Positions 1 through 9,250 of a stretch of 64,000 nt of DNA are shown here, piece after piece. Within the stretch, counting starts at the first letter, position 1; the number at the start of each line of letters is the position of its first letter. This stretch comes from CAYJII01 sp964370225 (GTDB lineage: Bacteria; Bacillota; Clostridia; Oscillospirales; Ruminococcaceae). The translations under genes and the position numbers were made by a program. Location of the stretch: the NCBI GenBank assembly GCA_964370225.1, contig CAYJII010000001.1:171332-235331 (forward strand). Direction: 5' to 3'. The notes below the pieces were generated by a model that saw nothing but the letters and a program-made list of their open reading frames with translations, was not told the origin of the DNA and ran no database searches.

Positions 1-1
1 A

Positions 2-1132
2 AAAAATATTTTTTTACCATACGATAATGCAGCCGAGGGGCAAATCGTTGCAGGAATAAATGTTTTTGCGGTGAAACATATAAATCAGATAATCGACTAC
101 TATAATGCAGATAAAGCTATTGCCGGATATGAGGGAGAGCCTACTGCGCAAAATATTATAGCTGAGTACCCAGATTTTAGCGATGTTAAAGGACAGGATA
201 TTGCTAGGCGTGCGCTTGAGATTGCCGCTGCCGGTAGCCACAACGCCATAATGATTGGACCACCAGGCTCTGGAAAAAGCATGCTTGCCAAAAGGCTACC
301 TGGGATTTTGCCCGACATGACTTTTGATGAGTCGATTGATACGACAAAAATCCACTCAATCAGCGGACTCACTACCAAGGACACTCCTTTGATTACAACA
401 AGACCATTCCGCTCCCCACACCACACTATTTCCCCTTCTGGTTTAACGGGCGGTGGCACTATCCCAAGACCAGGAGAAATATCGCTCGCACATAATGGGG
501 TACTCTTTTTAGACGAGTTACCCGAGTTCACCAGGGCTGCTATGGAGGTTTTGCGCCAACCGATTGAAGATTCAAAAGTCACAATTTCTAGAGTCCATGG
601 AACATTGACTTATCCGTGCTCAATCGTACTGATAGCTGCTATGAACCCTTGTCCATGTGGTTATTTTGCACATCCTACAAGAAAGTGCATATGCTCCCCC
701 GCCGCTGTTACTAAGTATTTATCTAAGGTATCGGGTCCACTTTTAGACAGGCTGGATTTGCATATTGATGTTATGCCAGTTGAGTTTGATAGCATCTCAT
801 CAAACAAAAAGTCCGAGTGTACCGCACAGATTAAGGAACGCGTTAACAAGGCCAGAGCGATACAAAACGCACGTTTTAATGGTACGGGGATAACTGCAAA
901 TGCAAATATCACCTCCGCACATTTAAACGAATTTTGCGAGCTGTCTCCAAAAGCACTCGCCTTGATGAAGAGCGCTTTTGAGAAGATGGGACTTTCTGCG
1001 AGAGCTTATGACAGGATACTAAAAGTGGCACGAACAATTGCAGATTTGGACGCGAGCGAGAGTATTATGCCACAACATGTTGCCGAGGCAGTGCAGTATC
1101 GTTCCCTTGACCGAAAATATTGGTTGAGATAA
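2..1132 (+). CDS. comM: ComM/YifB family Mg-chelatase-like AAA+ ATPase (5' end cut by window)
   Basis: The frame is open to the first base of the window, and the residues before the first GTG (position 71), LPYDNAAEGQIVAGINVFAV, match the conserved end of the N-terminal domain of this family, so GTG 71 is internal and the true start lies upstream. About 375 residues of a usual ~500 are present. Visible features are Walker A GPPGSGKS, Walker B VLFLDELPEF, a Cys-rich stretch NPCPCGYF...CICSP, and the C-terminal ending LSARAYDRILKVARTIADL, which is typical of the Mg_chelatase_C domain. In Gram-negatives ComM is a branch-migration helicase in natural transformation; in Firmicutes the role is less clear. 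A possible separate promoter follows before pncB. Confidence 0.93.
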   Translation, partial: KNIFLPYDNAAEGQIVAGINVFAVKHINQIIDYYNADKAIAGYEGEPTAQNIIAEYPDFSDVKGQDIARRALEIAAAGSHNAIMIGPPGSGKSMLAKRLPGILPDMTFDESIDTTKIHSISGLTTKDTPLITTRPFRSPHHTISPSGLTGGGTIPRPGEISLAHNGVLFLDELPEFTRAAMEVLRQPIEDSKVTISRVHGTLTYPCSIVLIAAMNPCPCGYFAHPTRKCICSPAAVTKYLSKVSGPLLDRLDLHIDVMPVEFDSISSNKKSECTAQIKERVNKARAIQNARFNGTGITANANITSAHLNEFCELSPKALALMKSAFEKMGLSARAYDRILKVARTIADLDASESIMPQHVAEAVQYRSLDRKYWLR

Positions 1133-1144
1133 TTTGATAAAATC

Positions 1145-1173
1145 TTGATTTTTTGCAAAAAAAATTATATACT
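1145..1173 (+). promoter_or_regulatory. Putative sigma-A promoter for pncB
   Basis: TTGATT (1145-1150) and TATACT (1168-1173) are separated by 17 bases in the short AT-rich gap after the ComM/YifB gene. The match is moderate (4/6 and 5/6). Confidence 0.45.
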
Positions 1174-1209
1174 ATAAGGTAATATAAATATTAAGGTGGA
1201 AAAAAATAA

Positions 1210-2664
1210 ATGACCCAACAAAATTACACGCTTTTATGCGATTTTTACGAATTCACTATGGCAAATGGATATTTTGAAAAAGGGATTGGTGATAAGACTA
1301 CTTATTTCGATGTTTTTTTCAGACGCGCTCCTGATAATGCTGGTTTTGCGATAGCGGCTGGGCTAGAGCAAGTTATCCAGTATATCAACAATTTAAGTTT
1401 TACCGAAGATGACATAGCTTTTTTAAGCGCTAAGGGGTTGTTTTCCGACAAGTTTTTAGCTTATCTTAAAGATTTCTCATTCACGGGGGATATCTACGCA
1501 GTACCAGAAGGCACGCCGATTTTCCCTAATGAGCCGATACTCACAGTAAAAGCGACTGCGATACAAGCGCAGCTGATTGAGACATTTATTTTGCTAGCGC
1601 TCAATCATCAGTCACTGATCGCTACTAAGGCAAATAGGATTGTTAGAGCTGCAAACGGCCGCCGTGTTCTGGAAATGGGTACGCGCAGAGCACAAGGTTC
1701 TGACGGTGCTATCATGGGTTCAAGAGCAGCTTACATCGGCGGTTGCGACGCAACATCATGCACAATATCCGACAAATACTTTGGTGTGCCATCCGTTGGG
1801 ACTATGGCGCATTCGTGGGTGCAAATGTTTGAAGACGAGTACACTGCGTTTAAGACATATTGCAAGCTTTATCCGAATAATACCACATTGCTTGTGGACA
1901 CATACAATGTGCTAAAAAGTGGAATCCCAAACGCAATTAAAGCGTTTAAAGAAATTCTTATCCCTCAAGGGATAACTGAGTTTGCAGTGCGCCTTGACTC
2001 TGGCGACATCGCTTATCTATCACGAAAAGCGAGAAAAATGTTGGATAAAGAAGGTCTGACAAATTGCAAAATTGTAGCAACAAACTCCCTTGACGAACAT
2101 CTAATCAGAGATATCATAATTCAAGGTGGCGAAATCGACATTTTCGGAGTGGGCGAAAGGCTTATCACTTCCAAGAGTAATCCTGTATTTGGCGGAGTGT
2201 ACAAGCTTTCTGCTATCGAGGATGAAAGCGGAAATATTACCCCAAAAATTAAGATTAGCGAGAATGTTTCTAAGATTACAAACCCACATTATAAAAAGCT
2301 ATATCGCATTTTTTCAAACGAAACCGAGATGGCAATTGCAGATTTAATCTGTGTGCATGACGAGGTTATCGACCAAACTAAACCGATTAAACTTTTTGAT
2401 CCCAACTATATTTGGAAGACCACCAAAGTTACCGACTATAAAATTATCGAGCTACAAGTGCCGATATTCATAAAGGGCAAGCAAGTATACACTTCTCCGC
2501 CATTGGCAGAGATTAGGGAGTATGCAAAAACGCAAATCGGTCTTCTTTGGGAAGAGGTTAGGCGTTTTGAAAATCCACACACATATTATGTGGATTTATC
2601 AAAGAAACTTTGGACTGTTAAACAAGAGCTATTAAACGCTGCAAACGAAGGCGAAACCGAGTAA
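1210..2664 (+). CDS. pncB: Nicotinate phosphoribosyltransferase
   Basis: This 484-residue protein matches the length and layout of bacterial NAPRTase, which joins nicotinate and PRPP (with ATP hydrolysis) to make nicotinate mononucleotide in NAD salvage in the cytoplasm. The N-terminus LLCDFYEFTMANGYF is the family hallmark. GTRRAQGSDGAIMGSRAAYIGG and the GTMAHSW motif with the catalytic histidine are present, as is the phosphate-binding region around VRLDSGDIAYLS. The start follows an AAGGTGG ribosome-binding site. A nucleosidase gene follows 18 bases downstream, so the two are probably co-transcribed and both act in nucleotide/cofactor salvage. Confidence 0.96.
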   Translation: MTQQNYTLLCDFYEFTMANGYFEKGIGDKTTYFDVFFRRAPDNAGFAIAAGLEQVIQYINNLSFTEDDIAFLSAKGLFSDKFLAYLKDFSFTGDIYAVPEGTPIFPNEPILTVKATAIQAQLIETFILLALNHQSLIATKANRIVRAANGRRVLEMGTRRAQGSDGAIMGSRAAYIGGCDATSCTISDKYFGVPSVGTMAHSWVQMFEDEYTAFKTYCKLYPNNTTLLVDTYNVLKSGIPNAIKAFKEILIPQGITEFAVRLDSGDIAYLSRKARKMLDKEGLTNCKIVATNSLDEHLIRDIIIQGGEIDIFGVGERLITSKSNPVFGGVYKLSAIEDESGNITPKIKISENVSKITNPHYKKLYRIFSNETEMAIADLICVHDEVIDQTKPIKLFDPNYIWKTTKVTDYKIIELQVPIFIKGKQVYTSPPLAEIREYAKTQIGLLWEEVRRFENPHTYYVDLSKKLWTVKQELLNAANEGETE

Positions 2665-2682
2665 ATTTTAGGAGGAAAACAA

Positions 2683-3432
2683 GTGAAAATTGGAATAATT
2701 TGTGCTATGGAAGAAGAAATTAGGCTAATAAAAGAAGATATTATCCTGCAAAAAACTGAGATAATCGCAAATAGAGAATTTTATATCGGTACATTATATG
2801 GCAAAGAAGTAGTGCTTGTAATGTCGCGCATTGGCAAGGTTGCTGCGGCTCTCACCGCTACAATCCTAGCACAAAATTTTGCTGTGGACTTAGTCGTTTT
2901 CTCGGGAGTAGCTGGTGGAGTGGGCGCCGACATGAAAGTGGGCGACGCAGTTGTAGCTGACTATACAATTCAGCACGACTTTACTATCCCAGGCAGAGAA
3001 ATCGGAACCGTTCCGATGATAAACATCAACTATTTTGAGGCAGAAGAAAAATATAGACTGCTTGCATTGGATGCTGTGAACGAATATATCGACACGCAAA
3101 TGCTAAGCGATATACCAAAGCAATATTTAGATGAGTTTAAAATCACTGCACCCAAAGCAGTTATTGCAACTGTTGCATCCGGTGATGAATTTATATGCAC
3201 AAATGAGAAAAATATATGGCTTGATGAAAACATTAATAACTGCAAATGCGCTGAGATGGAGGGTGCAGCTGTAGCACAGGTTTGCTACGAATTTGGCATA
3301 CCATATACTGTTATCCGCATTATTTCAGATTGCGCAGACGATGAAGCAAGTGTTGATTTTGATGCTTTTGCGCTCAATGCAGCATCGCATTTCACCAAAG
3401 GGTCACTAAAAGCGTTCGTAATTAAATTATAA
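2683..3432 (+). CDS. mtnN: 5'-methylthioadenosine/S-adenosylhomocysteine nucleosidase
   Basis: GTG start with AGGAGG seven bases upstream; 249 residues. The enzyme cleaves adenine from MTA and SAH, feeding methionine recycling. MKIGIICAMEEEIRLI carries the N-terminal catalytic Glu. VVFSGVAGGVG is the typical ribose/purine loop, and EMEGAAVAQVC followed by IRIISDCAD carries the substrate-binding Glu and the catalytic Asp. The protein is somewhat longer than the usual ~230 residues because of a longer segment around residues 125-160. It lies directly behind pncB. Confidence 0.94.
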   Translation: MKIGIICAMEEEIRLIKEDIILQKTEIIANREFYIGTLYGKEVVLVMSRIGKVAAALTATILAQNFAVDLVVFSGVAGGVGADMKVGDAVVADYTIQHDFTIPGREIGTVPMININYFEAEEKYRLLALDAVNEYIDTQMLSDIPKQYLDEFKITAPKAVIATVASGDEFICTNEKNIWLDENINNCKCAEMEGAAVAQVCYEFGIPYTVIRIISDCADDEASVDFDAFALNAASHFTKGSLKAFVIKL

Positions 3433-3459
3433 ATAAAATTTTGATTGGAGAGATATCAC

Positions 3460-4428
3460 ATGAAAGTAGCATTACTAAGTGAATGGCATGTACACGCAAA
3501 GGAGTACGCTGAGCAATTAATGGCAATGGATGATGTTGAAGTAACAGTCGTTTGGGATAACGACACAAAACGCGGTCAAAAATGGGCAGACAGCTTAAAT
3601 TTACCGTTTGAAGCAGATTTAGACAAAGTTTTAGCTAGCGATATTGACGGTGTTATGATAACAACTCAAACAAATCTACATAAAGAAGTTATGATTAAAT
3701 GCGCAAGAGCAAAAAAACATATCTTCACTGAAAAAGTTTTAGCGTTCACGCAAGAAGAAGCAAAAGAAATAATTAAAGAAATTCAAGATAACGACATTAT
3801 ATTCACTATTTCTTTTATCAGAAAAACTTTAGGCCCAATCTTAAAAGTAAAAGAACTAGTAGACAATGGCATTGTTGGCGATATCACATATGGCAGAATG
3901 CGTTTTTGTCATAGTGGCGCTTCAGATGGATGGCTACCTGAAACTTTCTTTGATAAAGAAACTTGTGGTGGCGGAGCTCTTATGGATTTAGGCGCACACC
4001 ATATGTACATCCTTCCTTGGATTATAGGCGAGCCTAAAAGAATGACTGCACTTATGACTAATGTTACTAACAAAGAGGTTGAGGACAATGTTTGCGCATT
4101 AATCGAATTTGCAAACAAAGCTATCGGCGTTGTAGAAGTTAGTTTTGTATCCAAAAACCCACAAACTATAGTTGAGTTTAGCGGTACAAAAGGTAGCGCA
4201 ATCGCAAATATTACTCACAACTTTGTAGAATACTGCACAGGAAATACTGGCAAATGGGAAAGAATCGAAACTTTCCAACCTCTGGACACTCCATTAAGAC
4301 AATGGGTTCGCAGTGTGAAATATGGCGACGAAGTTAAATATGGTGTTGAAGATGCTCTTAACCTAACAAAAATGATGGAAAATTGCTACGAAGCATTTAA
4401 TAATAACAAAATTATTGACATCAAATAA
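3460..4428 (+). CDS. Gfo/Idh/MocA family NAD(P)-dependent oxidoreductase
   Basis: I place the start at ATG 3460 (MKVALLSEWHVHAKEYAEQL), eight bases after GGAGAG; an upstream TTG at 3445 would include the ribosome-binding site itself. The 322-residue protein has an N-terminal Rossmann fold and a C-terminal GFO_IDH_MocA domain with GGGALMDLGAHHMY, the usual catalytic-histidine region. The EKP motif appears as EKV in HIFTEKVLAF. Such enzymes oxidise or reduce sugars, inositols and related compounds, but the substrate cannot be told from sequence. It sits between mtnN and an AEC transporter, with spacings of 27 and 20 bases. Confidence 0.9.
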   Translation: MKVALLSEWHVHAKEYAEQLMAMDDVEVTVVWDNDTKRGQKWADSLNLPFEADLDKVLASDIDGVMITTQTNLHKEVMIKCARAKKHIFTEKVLAFTQEEAKEIIKEIQDNDIIFTISFIRKTLGPILKVKELVDNGIVGDITYGRMRFCHSGASDGWLPETFFDKETCGGGALMDLGAHHMYILPWIIGEPKRMTALMTNVTNKEVEDNVCALIEFANKAIGVVEVSFVSKNPQTIVEFSGTKGSAIANITHNFVEYCTGNTGKWERIETFQPLDTPLRQWVRSVKYGDEVKYGVEDALNLTKMMENCYEAFNNNKIIDIK

Positions 4429-4448
4429 ACATTTCCACAAGGAGTTTT

Positions 4449-5372
4449 ATGTTTGAAAATTTTATAACCGGCTTTGAAAATGTGCTGATACTCTTCATTT
4501 TCGTATTCGTCGGTATACTGCTAAGAAAAATCGGCATAGTGGATAAAAAGTTTTCTTCACAGCTCTCCGCTGTGCTATTTAACTTTTTTCTCCCATGCCT
4601 CATTATCGATGTAATATTTAACACTCTTGATACTAAGACTTTATCGCAAAATTACAATTTAGCAATTATCGCGCTCATAAACATGGCAGCAGGTCTCGCT
4701 GTGGGCTACGTGCTATACCTTGCGCTAAAAAGCAAAGGGCTACAGTACGGAGTGAGCGGATTTGCCTCAGTTTTTTCCAATTTCAGCTTTATGGGTATTC
4801 CGATTGTTGCCGCAATTTACGGCGAAGAAGTTTTGGGATTACTGCTTATTTACAATCTCCCATTTTATTTTTTAGTTAACATAGTCGGTTATATGGTTAT
4901 GGCGAGCGAAAAAAAGGTGGATGTTAAGAAGGTGTTAAACCCTTCCACAATCGCGATGATACTAGGCTTTATTTTGCTTGCACTCAATATTAAGCTCCCA
5001 TATGTAGTGGCAGAAGTGGTGGAGTATTCCTCCGCTGTTGTCTCGCCGATGGCGATGCTGACTGTGGGGCTGACAATTGGCGGCAGCAAAGTCTTAGACA
5101 TGCTCAAAAACTACAAGGTATACATAATCTCAGTTGTCAGACTATTAGTCCTACCTTTGCTGACATTAGCAGTCCTAGTTTTGTTAGGCTACGAGGGCGC
5201 AACATTATATCTACCAGTTATAATAACAGCCATGCCCGTAGCGGCAAACATGTCGATTATTGCAGGAGCAATTAATAAATACGAGGAAATAACAGCGCAG
5301 ATAATATTTGTCAGCACGGGATTATCGCTAATCACAATCCCTCTTATTTCCGGAATTGTGGCTTTATTTTAA
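4449..5372 (+). CDS. AEC (auxin efflux carrier) family transporter
   Basis: A 307-residue integral membrane protein with about ten hydrophobic segments in the five-plus-five arrangement of AEC carriers. The N-terminal GILLRKIGIVDKKF, the central VSGFASVFSNFSFMGIPI and the late ITAMPVAANMSIIAG segment are typical of the family. Bacterial AEC members move organic acids or amino acids such as malate or malonate. ATG follows AAGGAG. It lies between the oxidoreductase and a PLP decarboxylase, so a carboxylate or amino acid substrate is plausible, but that is inference. Confidence 0.9.
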   Translation: MFENFITGFENVLILFIFVFVGILLRKIGIVDKKFSSQLSAVLFNFFLPCLIIDVIFNTLDTKTLSQNYNLAIIALINMAAGLAVGYVLYLALKSKGLQYGVSGFASVFSNFSFMGIPIVAAIYGEEVLGLLLIYNLPFYFLVNIVGYMVMASEKKVDVKKVLNPSTIAMILGFILLALNIKLPYVVAEVVEYSSAVVSPMAMLTVGLTIGGSKVLDMLKNYKVYIISVVRLLVLPLLTLAVLVLLGYEGATLYLPVIITAMPVAANMSIIAGAINKYEEITAQIIFVSTGLSLITIPLISGIVALF

Positions 5373-5411
5373 TCTTGCCATAAAAATTATTACTAAAGGA
5401 GTCAAAACCCA

Positions 5412-6719
5412 ATGAATTTAAATGTTTTTTCCCAGATGAATGTGAGTGACATCATTAATGCGTCAAAAGGAAATGTGACACCGTTTTATGTGTATGACGA
5501 AAGCCATATAATTAAAAAGTGTCAAGAAGCTATGTCGATGCCTAATGCATATGGCTTAACTGTGCGCTATGCAATGAAAGCAAATAGCACAAAGGCTATA
5601 CTAAAAATCATCGATAATGAGGGGCTTTCCTTTGATGCTAGTTCACTTAACGAAGTAAAAAGAGCTGTGCTTGCTGGCATTGATGCAAACAAAATCATGC
5701 TTACTACGCAAGAAAATCCAGTCGGCGAAGATAGGGCTGATTTAGAAAAGCTTATTTTATCGGGGTTAAAATATAACGTGTGTTCGCTAAGCCAGTTTGC
5801 AAATATCAAAGAATTTGCTAAGGCAAACGACATCGCAATTTCTATCAGAATTCATCCTGGTGTTGGCTCTGGCGAAAGTGCTACTAGAAACACTGGCGAT
5901 AACTACTCCTGCTTTGGGGTGCATCTTTCAAATTTAGAGGCTCTGCTTGATGATGCAAGAGCATCTTCCGTGATGATAAACCATGTCCACGTACATATCG
6001 GCTCGGGTGCTGACCCAAAAAAATGGCGCGAAAACATTGATTTAGAACTTTCTATACTAGAAAAATATTTCGACAAAAACATCAAAAGCATAAGCTTTGG
6101 CGGTGGATTAAAAGTAGCGAGAATGCCTGATGAAACTATGGCGGATATCGCAAATTTAGGTGAGTATGCAAAAGAAAAAATCACGGAGTACTACAATAAA
6201 ACAGGCGTAAAACTTAAAGTAGAGATTGAGCCTGGAACTTTCATCGTAGCAAATTCAGGGTATTGTGTAACAAATGTAATTGACAAAAAAAGAACTGGAG
6301 ATGAGGGGCTAAACTTTATACTTCTAAATGGCGGCATGGAAATTAATGCAAGACCGCTTCTTTATGGTTCACGACATCCTTTTTACATGATATCGGCAAC
6401 TGGCGAGCTTCTTTCCTCGGAATTTGACGAGAAAAAACCTAGCTCCACTTACGAAGCTGTTATCGTGGGAAGATGTTGCGAAAGTGGCGACTCACAAAGC
6501 ATCGATGAAAACGAAAATCCGATACCTAGACTTATGAGCGAGCCAAATGTTGGCGACTTTGCCGTTATCGGCGGCGTAGGAGCATACTGCTCATCTATGA
6601 CTCCGTTTAACTATAATTCACATCAACAAATCGCTGAGGTTTTAGTAAGAGAAGATAAAAGTGTAGCACTAATCAGAAGAAGACAAACTTTAGAGCAAAT
6701 AGTTGCAAACGAACTGTAA
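5412..6719 (+). CDS. lysA: Diaminopimelate decarboxylase-like PLP enzyme (fold type III)
   Basis: 435 residues of the alanine-racemase-fold group IV decarboxylases. RYAMKANS holds the PLP lysine, HVHIGSG and FGGGLKV are the phosphate-binding region, EIEPGTFIVANSGY is the conserved carboxylate-binding stretch, and GRCCESGD supplies the catalytic Cys/Glu pair in trans across the dimer. FNYNSHQQIAEVLV near the C-terminus corresponds to the conserved YNSR-type ending. The most likely reaction is meso-diaminopimelate to L-lysine. Related enzymes acting on ornithine or carboxynorspermidine cannot be excluded, because no other lysine gene is adjacent. AAAGGAG lies upstream of the ATG. Confidence 0.8.
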   Translation: MNLNVFSQMNVSDIINASKGNVTPFYVYDESHIIKKCQEAMSMPNAYGLTVRYAMKANSTKAILKIIDNEGLSFDASSLNEVKRAVLAGIDANKIMLTTQENPVGEDRADLEKLILSGLKYNVCSLSQFANIKEFAKANDIAISIRIHPGVGSGESATRNTGDNYSCFGVHLSNLEALLDDARASSVMINHVHVHIGSGADPKKWRENIDLELSILEKYFDKNIKSISFGGGLKVARMPDETMADIANLGEYAKEKITEYYNKTGVKLKVEIEPGTFIVANSGYCVTNVIDKKRTGDEGLNFILLNGGMEINARPLLYGSRHPFYMISATGELLSSEFDEKKPSSTYEAVIVGRCCESGDSQSIDENENPIPRLMSEPNVGDFAVIGGVGAYCSSMTPFNYNSHQQIAEVLVREDKSVALIRRRQTLEQIVANEL

Positions 6720-6757
6720 ATCTCACTTTTATTGCGATTAGCGAAAGGAGCTATCTT

Positions 6758-7270
6758 ATGGATAAGAACATCATTTTTACAAGAAGAAGCGTCCGTGAGT
6801 TTGCTGATACTATGGTGGAACGCGACAAAATCGAGAAGATTTTAGCAGCAGCAATGCAAGCACCATCTGCAGGTAATCAGCGTCCGTGGGAGTTTTTAGT
6901 GGTCGAAGACAAGGAAAATTTGCTAAAGCTTTCCGATGTACATCAGTACGCTAAACCCACAGCAAATGCACCGCTCGCTATTGTTTTGCTATATAATAAA
7001 ACTCGTCTGAAATTCTCGGGTTTTGAGGACCAAGACATGGGAGCCTGCACTCAAAACTTGCTGCTAGAAGTGGTAAATCAAGGACTTGGTGCTGTCTGGA
7101 TGGGGGTGGCCCCTTTACAAGAGCGGATTGAGTATATAAGCAAAATGTACGATTTAGACGAAAACATAGTCCCTTTTGCAGTGGTCGCAATCGGCTATCC
7201 AAAAAATGTTGACGCAAACAAATTTGTTGACAGATATGAAAGCGACAGAGTGCATTACGAAAAGTATTAA
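6758..7270 (+). CDS. Nitroreductase family flavoprotein
   Basis: 170 residues, compact nitroreductase fold. IFTRRSVREFADTMVERDKIEKIL and MQAPSAGNQRPWEFLVVED form the FMN-binding N-terminus, and the C-terminal LGAVWMGVAP...AIGYP is also conserved. Members use FMN and NAD(P)H to reduce quinones, nitro compounds or flavin; the natural substrate is unknown. The start follows AAAGGAG. A long perfect hairpin at 7331-7365 ends the gene block. Confidence 0.92.
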   Translation: MDKNIIFTRRSVREFADTMVERDKIEKILAAAMQAPSAGNQRPWEFLVVEDKENLLKLSDVHQYAKPTANAPLAIVLLYNKTRLKFSGFEDQDMGACTQNLLLEVVNQGLGAVWMGVAPLQERIEYISKMYDLDENIVPFAVVAIGYPKNVDANKFVDRYESDRVHYEKY

Positions 7271-7330
7271 TTAAATTTTTAGATAGACTTTAGCTTTGAG
7301 AATATAATGAAGATTTATCTATGTAATACA

Positions 7331-7365
7331 AGTTAAAAGCCTTGCTTAAAGCAAGGCTTTTAACT
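7331..7365 (+). terminator. 15-bp perfect hairpin, probable terminator
   Basis: Arms 7331-7345 and 7351-7365 pair perfectly (AGTTAAAAGCCTTGC and its complement) around a five-base loop. There is no long T run after it, so efficiency is uncertain, but it sits 60 bases past the nitroreductase stop. Confidence 0.6.
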
Positions 7366-7466
7366 GTGGGAAAATAATATTTTTATAAAAAAAGTGATAT
7401 TATACAAGCAAAAATACAGACATAAGATTATTATGTAATATATAAATGAAACGGAGTTTTAACACT

Positions 7467-7643
7467 ATGGAACAAAACAAACTAGATAGAATTAACGAAC
7501 TGGCGAGAAAAGCAAAGCAAAGCGAGCTGACTGAGGCAGAAAAAGATGAACAAGCTGTTTTACGTCGTGAATATATCGACTCGTACAAAAAGAATTTGAG
7601 ACATAGTTTAGAAAACATCAAATTCGTAGACGAAGAAAAATAA
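7467..7643 (+). CDS. DUF896 family small protein (YnzC-like)
   Basis: 58 residues starting MEQNKLDRINELARKAKQ; an upstream in-frame ATG at 7446 overlaps the CGGAG ribosome-binding site, so ATG 7467 is preferred. The short two-helix N-terminal hairpin (LDRINELARK...LTEAEKDEQAVLRREYI) is the DUF896 signature. B. subtilis YnzC, a member of the family, is encoded in a LexA-regulated SOS locus, but no biochemical role is firmly established. It precedes the COG3894 gene by 20 bases and is probably co-transcribed with it. Confidence 0.88.
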   Translation: MEQNKLDRINELARKAKQSELTEAEKDEQAVLRREYIDSYKKNLRHSLENIKFVDEEK

Positions 7644-7663
7644 TAACAAAGGAAGACGTTCAC

Positions 7664-9214
7664 ATGAAAATTACAGTTAGTGATACTAAGCAAAGTAAAA
7701 GCATCGAATATAACGAAAAAACTCTGCTCTCTCACGCAGTCAGAGAGCTTGGATTTACGATAGACATGCCCTGTAATGGTAAGGGAATTTGCGGAAAATG
7801 TCTTGTGCGTGCAAGCGGCATGCTCTCTGAGAAAACTGACGAGGAGCAAAAACTTTTGCCTGAAGATGACGGATTTCGCCTCTCATGTGTGACATATGCT
7901 TTGGGCGATGCACATATCGATTTGCGCACTGACAGAGTGGATAAAATCCTAGCTGACGGAATTTTCCCCGAGTTTAATCGTCGCCCAATTGCTAACGACT
8001 ACGGTTTTGCAGTGGATATCGGCACTACTACTGTGGTGGTGTATCTATACGATTTGCGCAGTTGCGAGGTATTGTCTAAACGCAGTTTCAAAAATCCACA
8101 GCGAATTTTTGGTGCGGACGTCATTTCGCGTGTTGAAGAGGCGCTAAAAAATTCGCCTAATAAATTAAGTGAACTTATAAATAATGAGCTAACACAAGCT
8201 TTTAGCGAGATGTGTAGAGAAGTTGCAGTTGCACAAAACACTGTTAGCATTGCTGTAATTACGGGCAATACTACCATGATGTACTTACTCTTAAAAGAAG
8301 ATGTCAAACCTTTATCAGCAGCACCATTTGAGATAAGCAGATTTTTAGGCGAAGAAATTGCATCTTCTGAACTTAAATTTGGTGGGTTTGATAACTGCAA
8401 AACATATCTTCCTCACACGATTTCGGCTTTTGTTGGCGCGGATATCACTTGCGCCACCCTATCAAGCAGAATTTATGAAAAAAATGAGACTTCTGTCCTC
8501 GTGGACATCGGCACTAATGGGGAGATGTCCCTTTCTCACAATGGCGAAATTTTTGCTTGCTCCACTGCTGCAGGTCCAGCATTTGAAGGGGCTGGCATCA
8601 CAATGGGAAGCGCTGCAATTAGTGGCGCAATAAACAAAGTAGCGCTAGAAGGCGACAGTATCGTCTACACTACGATAGATGGCGCAACGGCTAGCGGTAT
8701 TTGCGGCTCTGGCATTATCGATATGCTCGCTGTATTAGTGAAGGCTGAGCTCATCGATGAAACTGGATTTATCGATGAGGAAAACGAAAAATTCGCACGC
8801 TACTTATGTGAGTATAATGGAGAAACAGCAATAAGAATTGGGGATAGCGAAGTTTATATTACGCAATCTGACATACGGGAGCTCCAGCTCTCCAAGTCTG
8901 CGATTTGCGCTGGAATTTACTCTCTAATCAACGCTGCCTCAGTCGAATGCGCAGATGTTGCGCAACTTTACTTAGCAGGAGGTTTCGGCTCCTTCATCAA
9001 TATTGAGAGTGCTGCTATAATCGGGTTAATCCCAAGTGAGCTAAAAGATAAATCGTGTGCGCTCGGAAATGCAGCAATGGTCGGTGCGATTATGGTGCTA
9101 CTCAGCGAAGAGGAATGCCAAAACTCGAGTAAAATCGCACAAAAAACACAAGTACTGGATTTGTCTACCTCATCATTTTTCATGAACAAGTACGTTGAAT
9201 GCATGATGTTTTAA
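7664..9214 (+). CDS. 2Fe-2S ferredoxin / ASKHA-domain protein (COG3894, corrinoid-activation type)
   Basis: 516 residues. The N-terminal ~90 residues form a plant-type ferredoxin with the cluster motif CNGKGICGKCLV plus a distal Cys in RLSCVTYA. The rest is the DUF4445/ASKHA ATPase-like domain with AVDIGTTTVVVYLYDL, VDIGTNGEMSL and a late LYLAGGFGSFI stretch. Characterised relatives (RACo, AcsV, RamA-like activators) reduce cob(II)alamin in corrinoid methyltransferase systems using ATP. No corrinoid protein or methyltransferase gene is nearby, so the partner is unknown. It is preceded by DUF896 and followed by the rpsF promoter. Confidence 0.88.
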   Translation: MKITVSDTKQSKSIEYNEKTLLSHAVRELGFTIDMPCNGKGICGKCLVRASGMLSEKTDEEQKLLPEDDGFRLSCVTYALGDAHIDLRTDRVDKILADGIFPEFNRRPIANDYGFAVDIGTTTVVVYLYDLRSCEVLSKRSFKNPQRIFGADVISRVEEALKNSPNKLSELINNELTQAFSEMCREVAVAQNTVSIAVITGNTTMMYLLLKEDVKPLSAAPFEISRFLGEEIASSELKFGGFDNCKTYLPHTISAFVGADITCATLSSRIYEKNETSVLVDIGTNGEMSLSHNGEIFACSTAAGPAFEGAGITMGSAAISGAINKVALEGDSIVYTTIDGATASGICGSGIIDMLAVLVKAELIDETGFIDEENEKFARYLCEYNGETAIRIGDSEVYITQSDIRELQLSKSAICAGIYSLINAASVECADVAQLYLAGGFGSFINIESAAIIGLIPSELKDKSCALGNAAMVGAIMVLLSEEECQNSSKIAQKTQVLDLSTSSFFMNKYVECMMF

Positions 9215-9221
9215 CTTTCGG

Positions 9222-9250
9222 TTGACAAGCAGTAAATATGTTGGTATAAT
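9222..9250 (+). promoter_or_regulatory. Perfect consensus sigma-A promoter of rpsF-ssb-rpsR
   Basis: TTGACA (9222-9227) and TATAAT (9245-9250) with a 17-base spacer, exact matches to consensus, about 107 bases ahead of rpsF. Confidence 0.92.
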
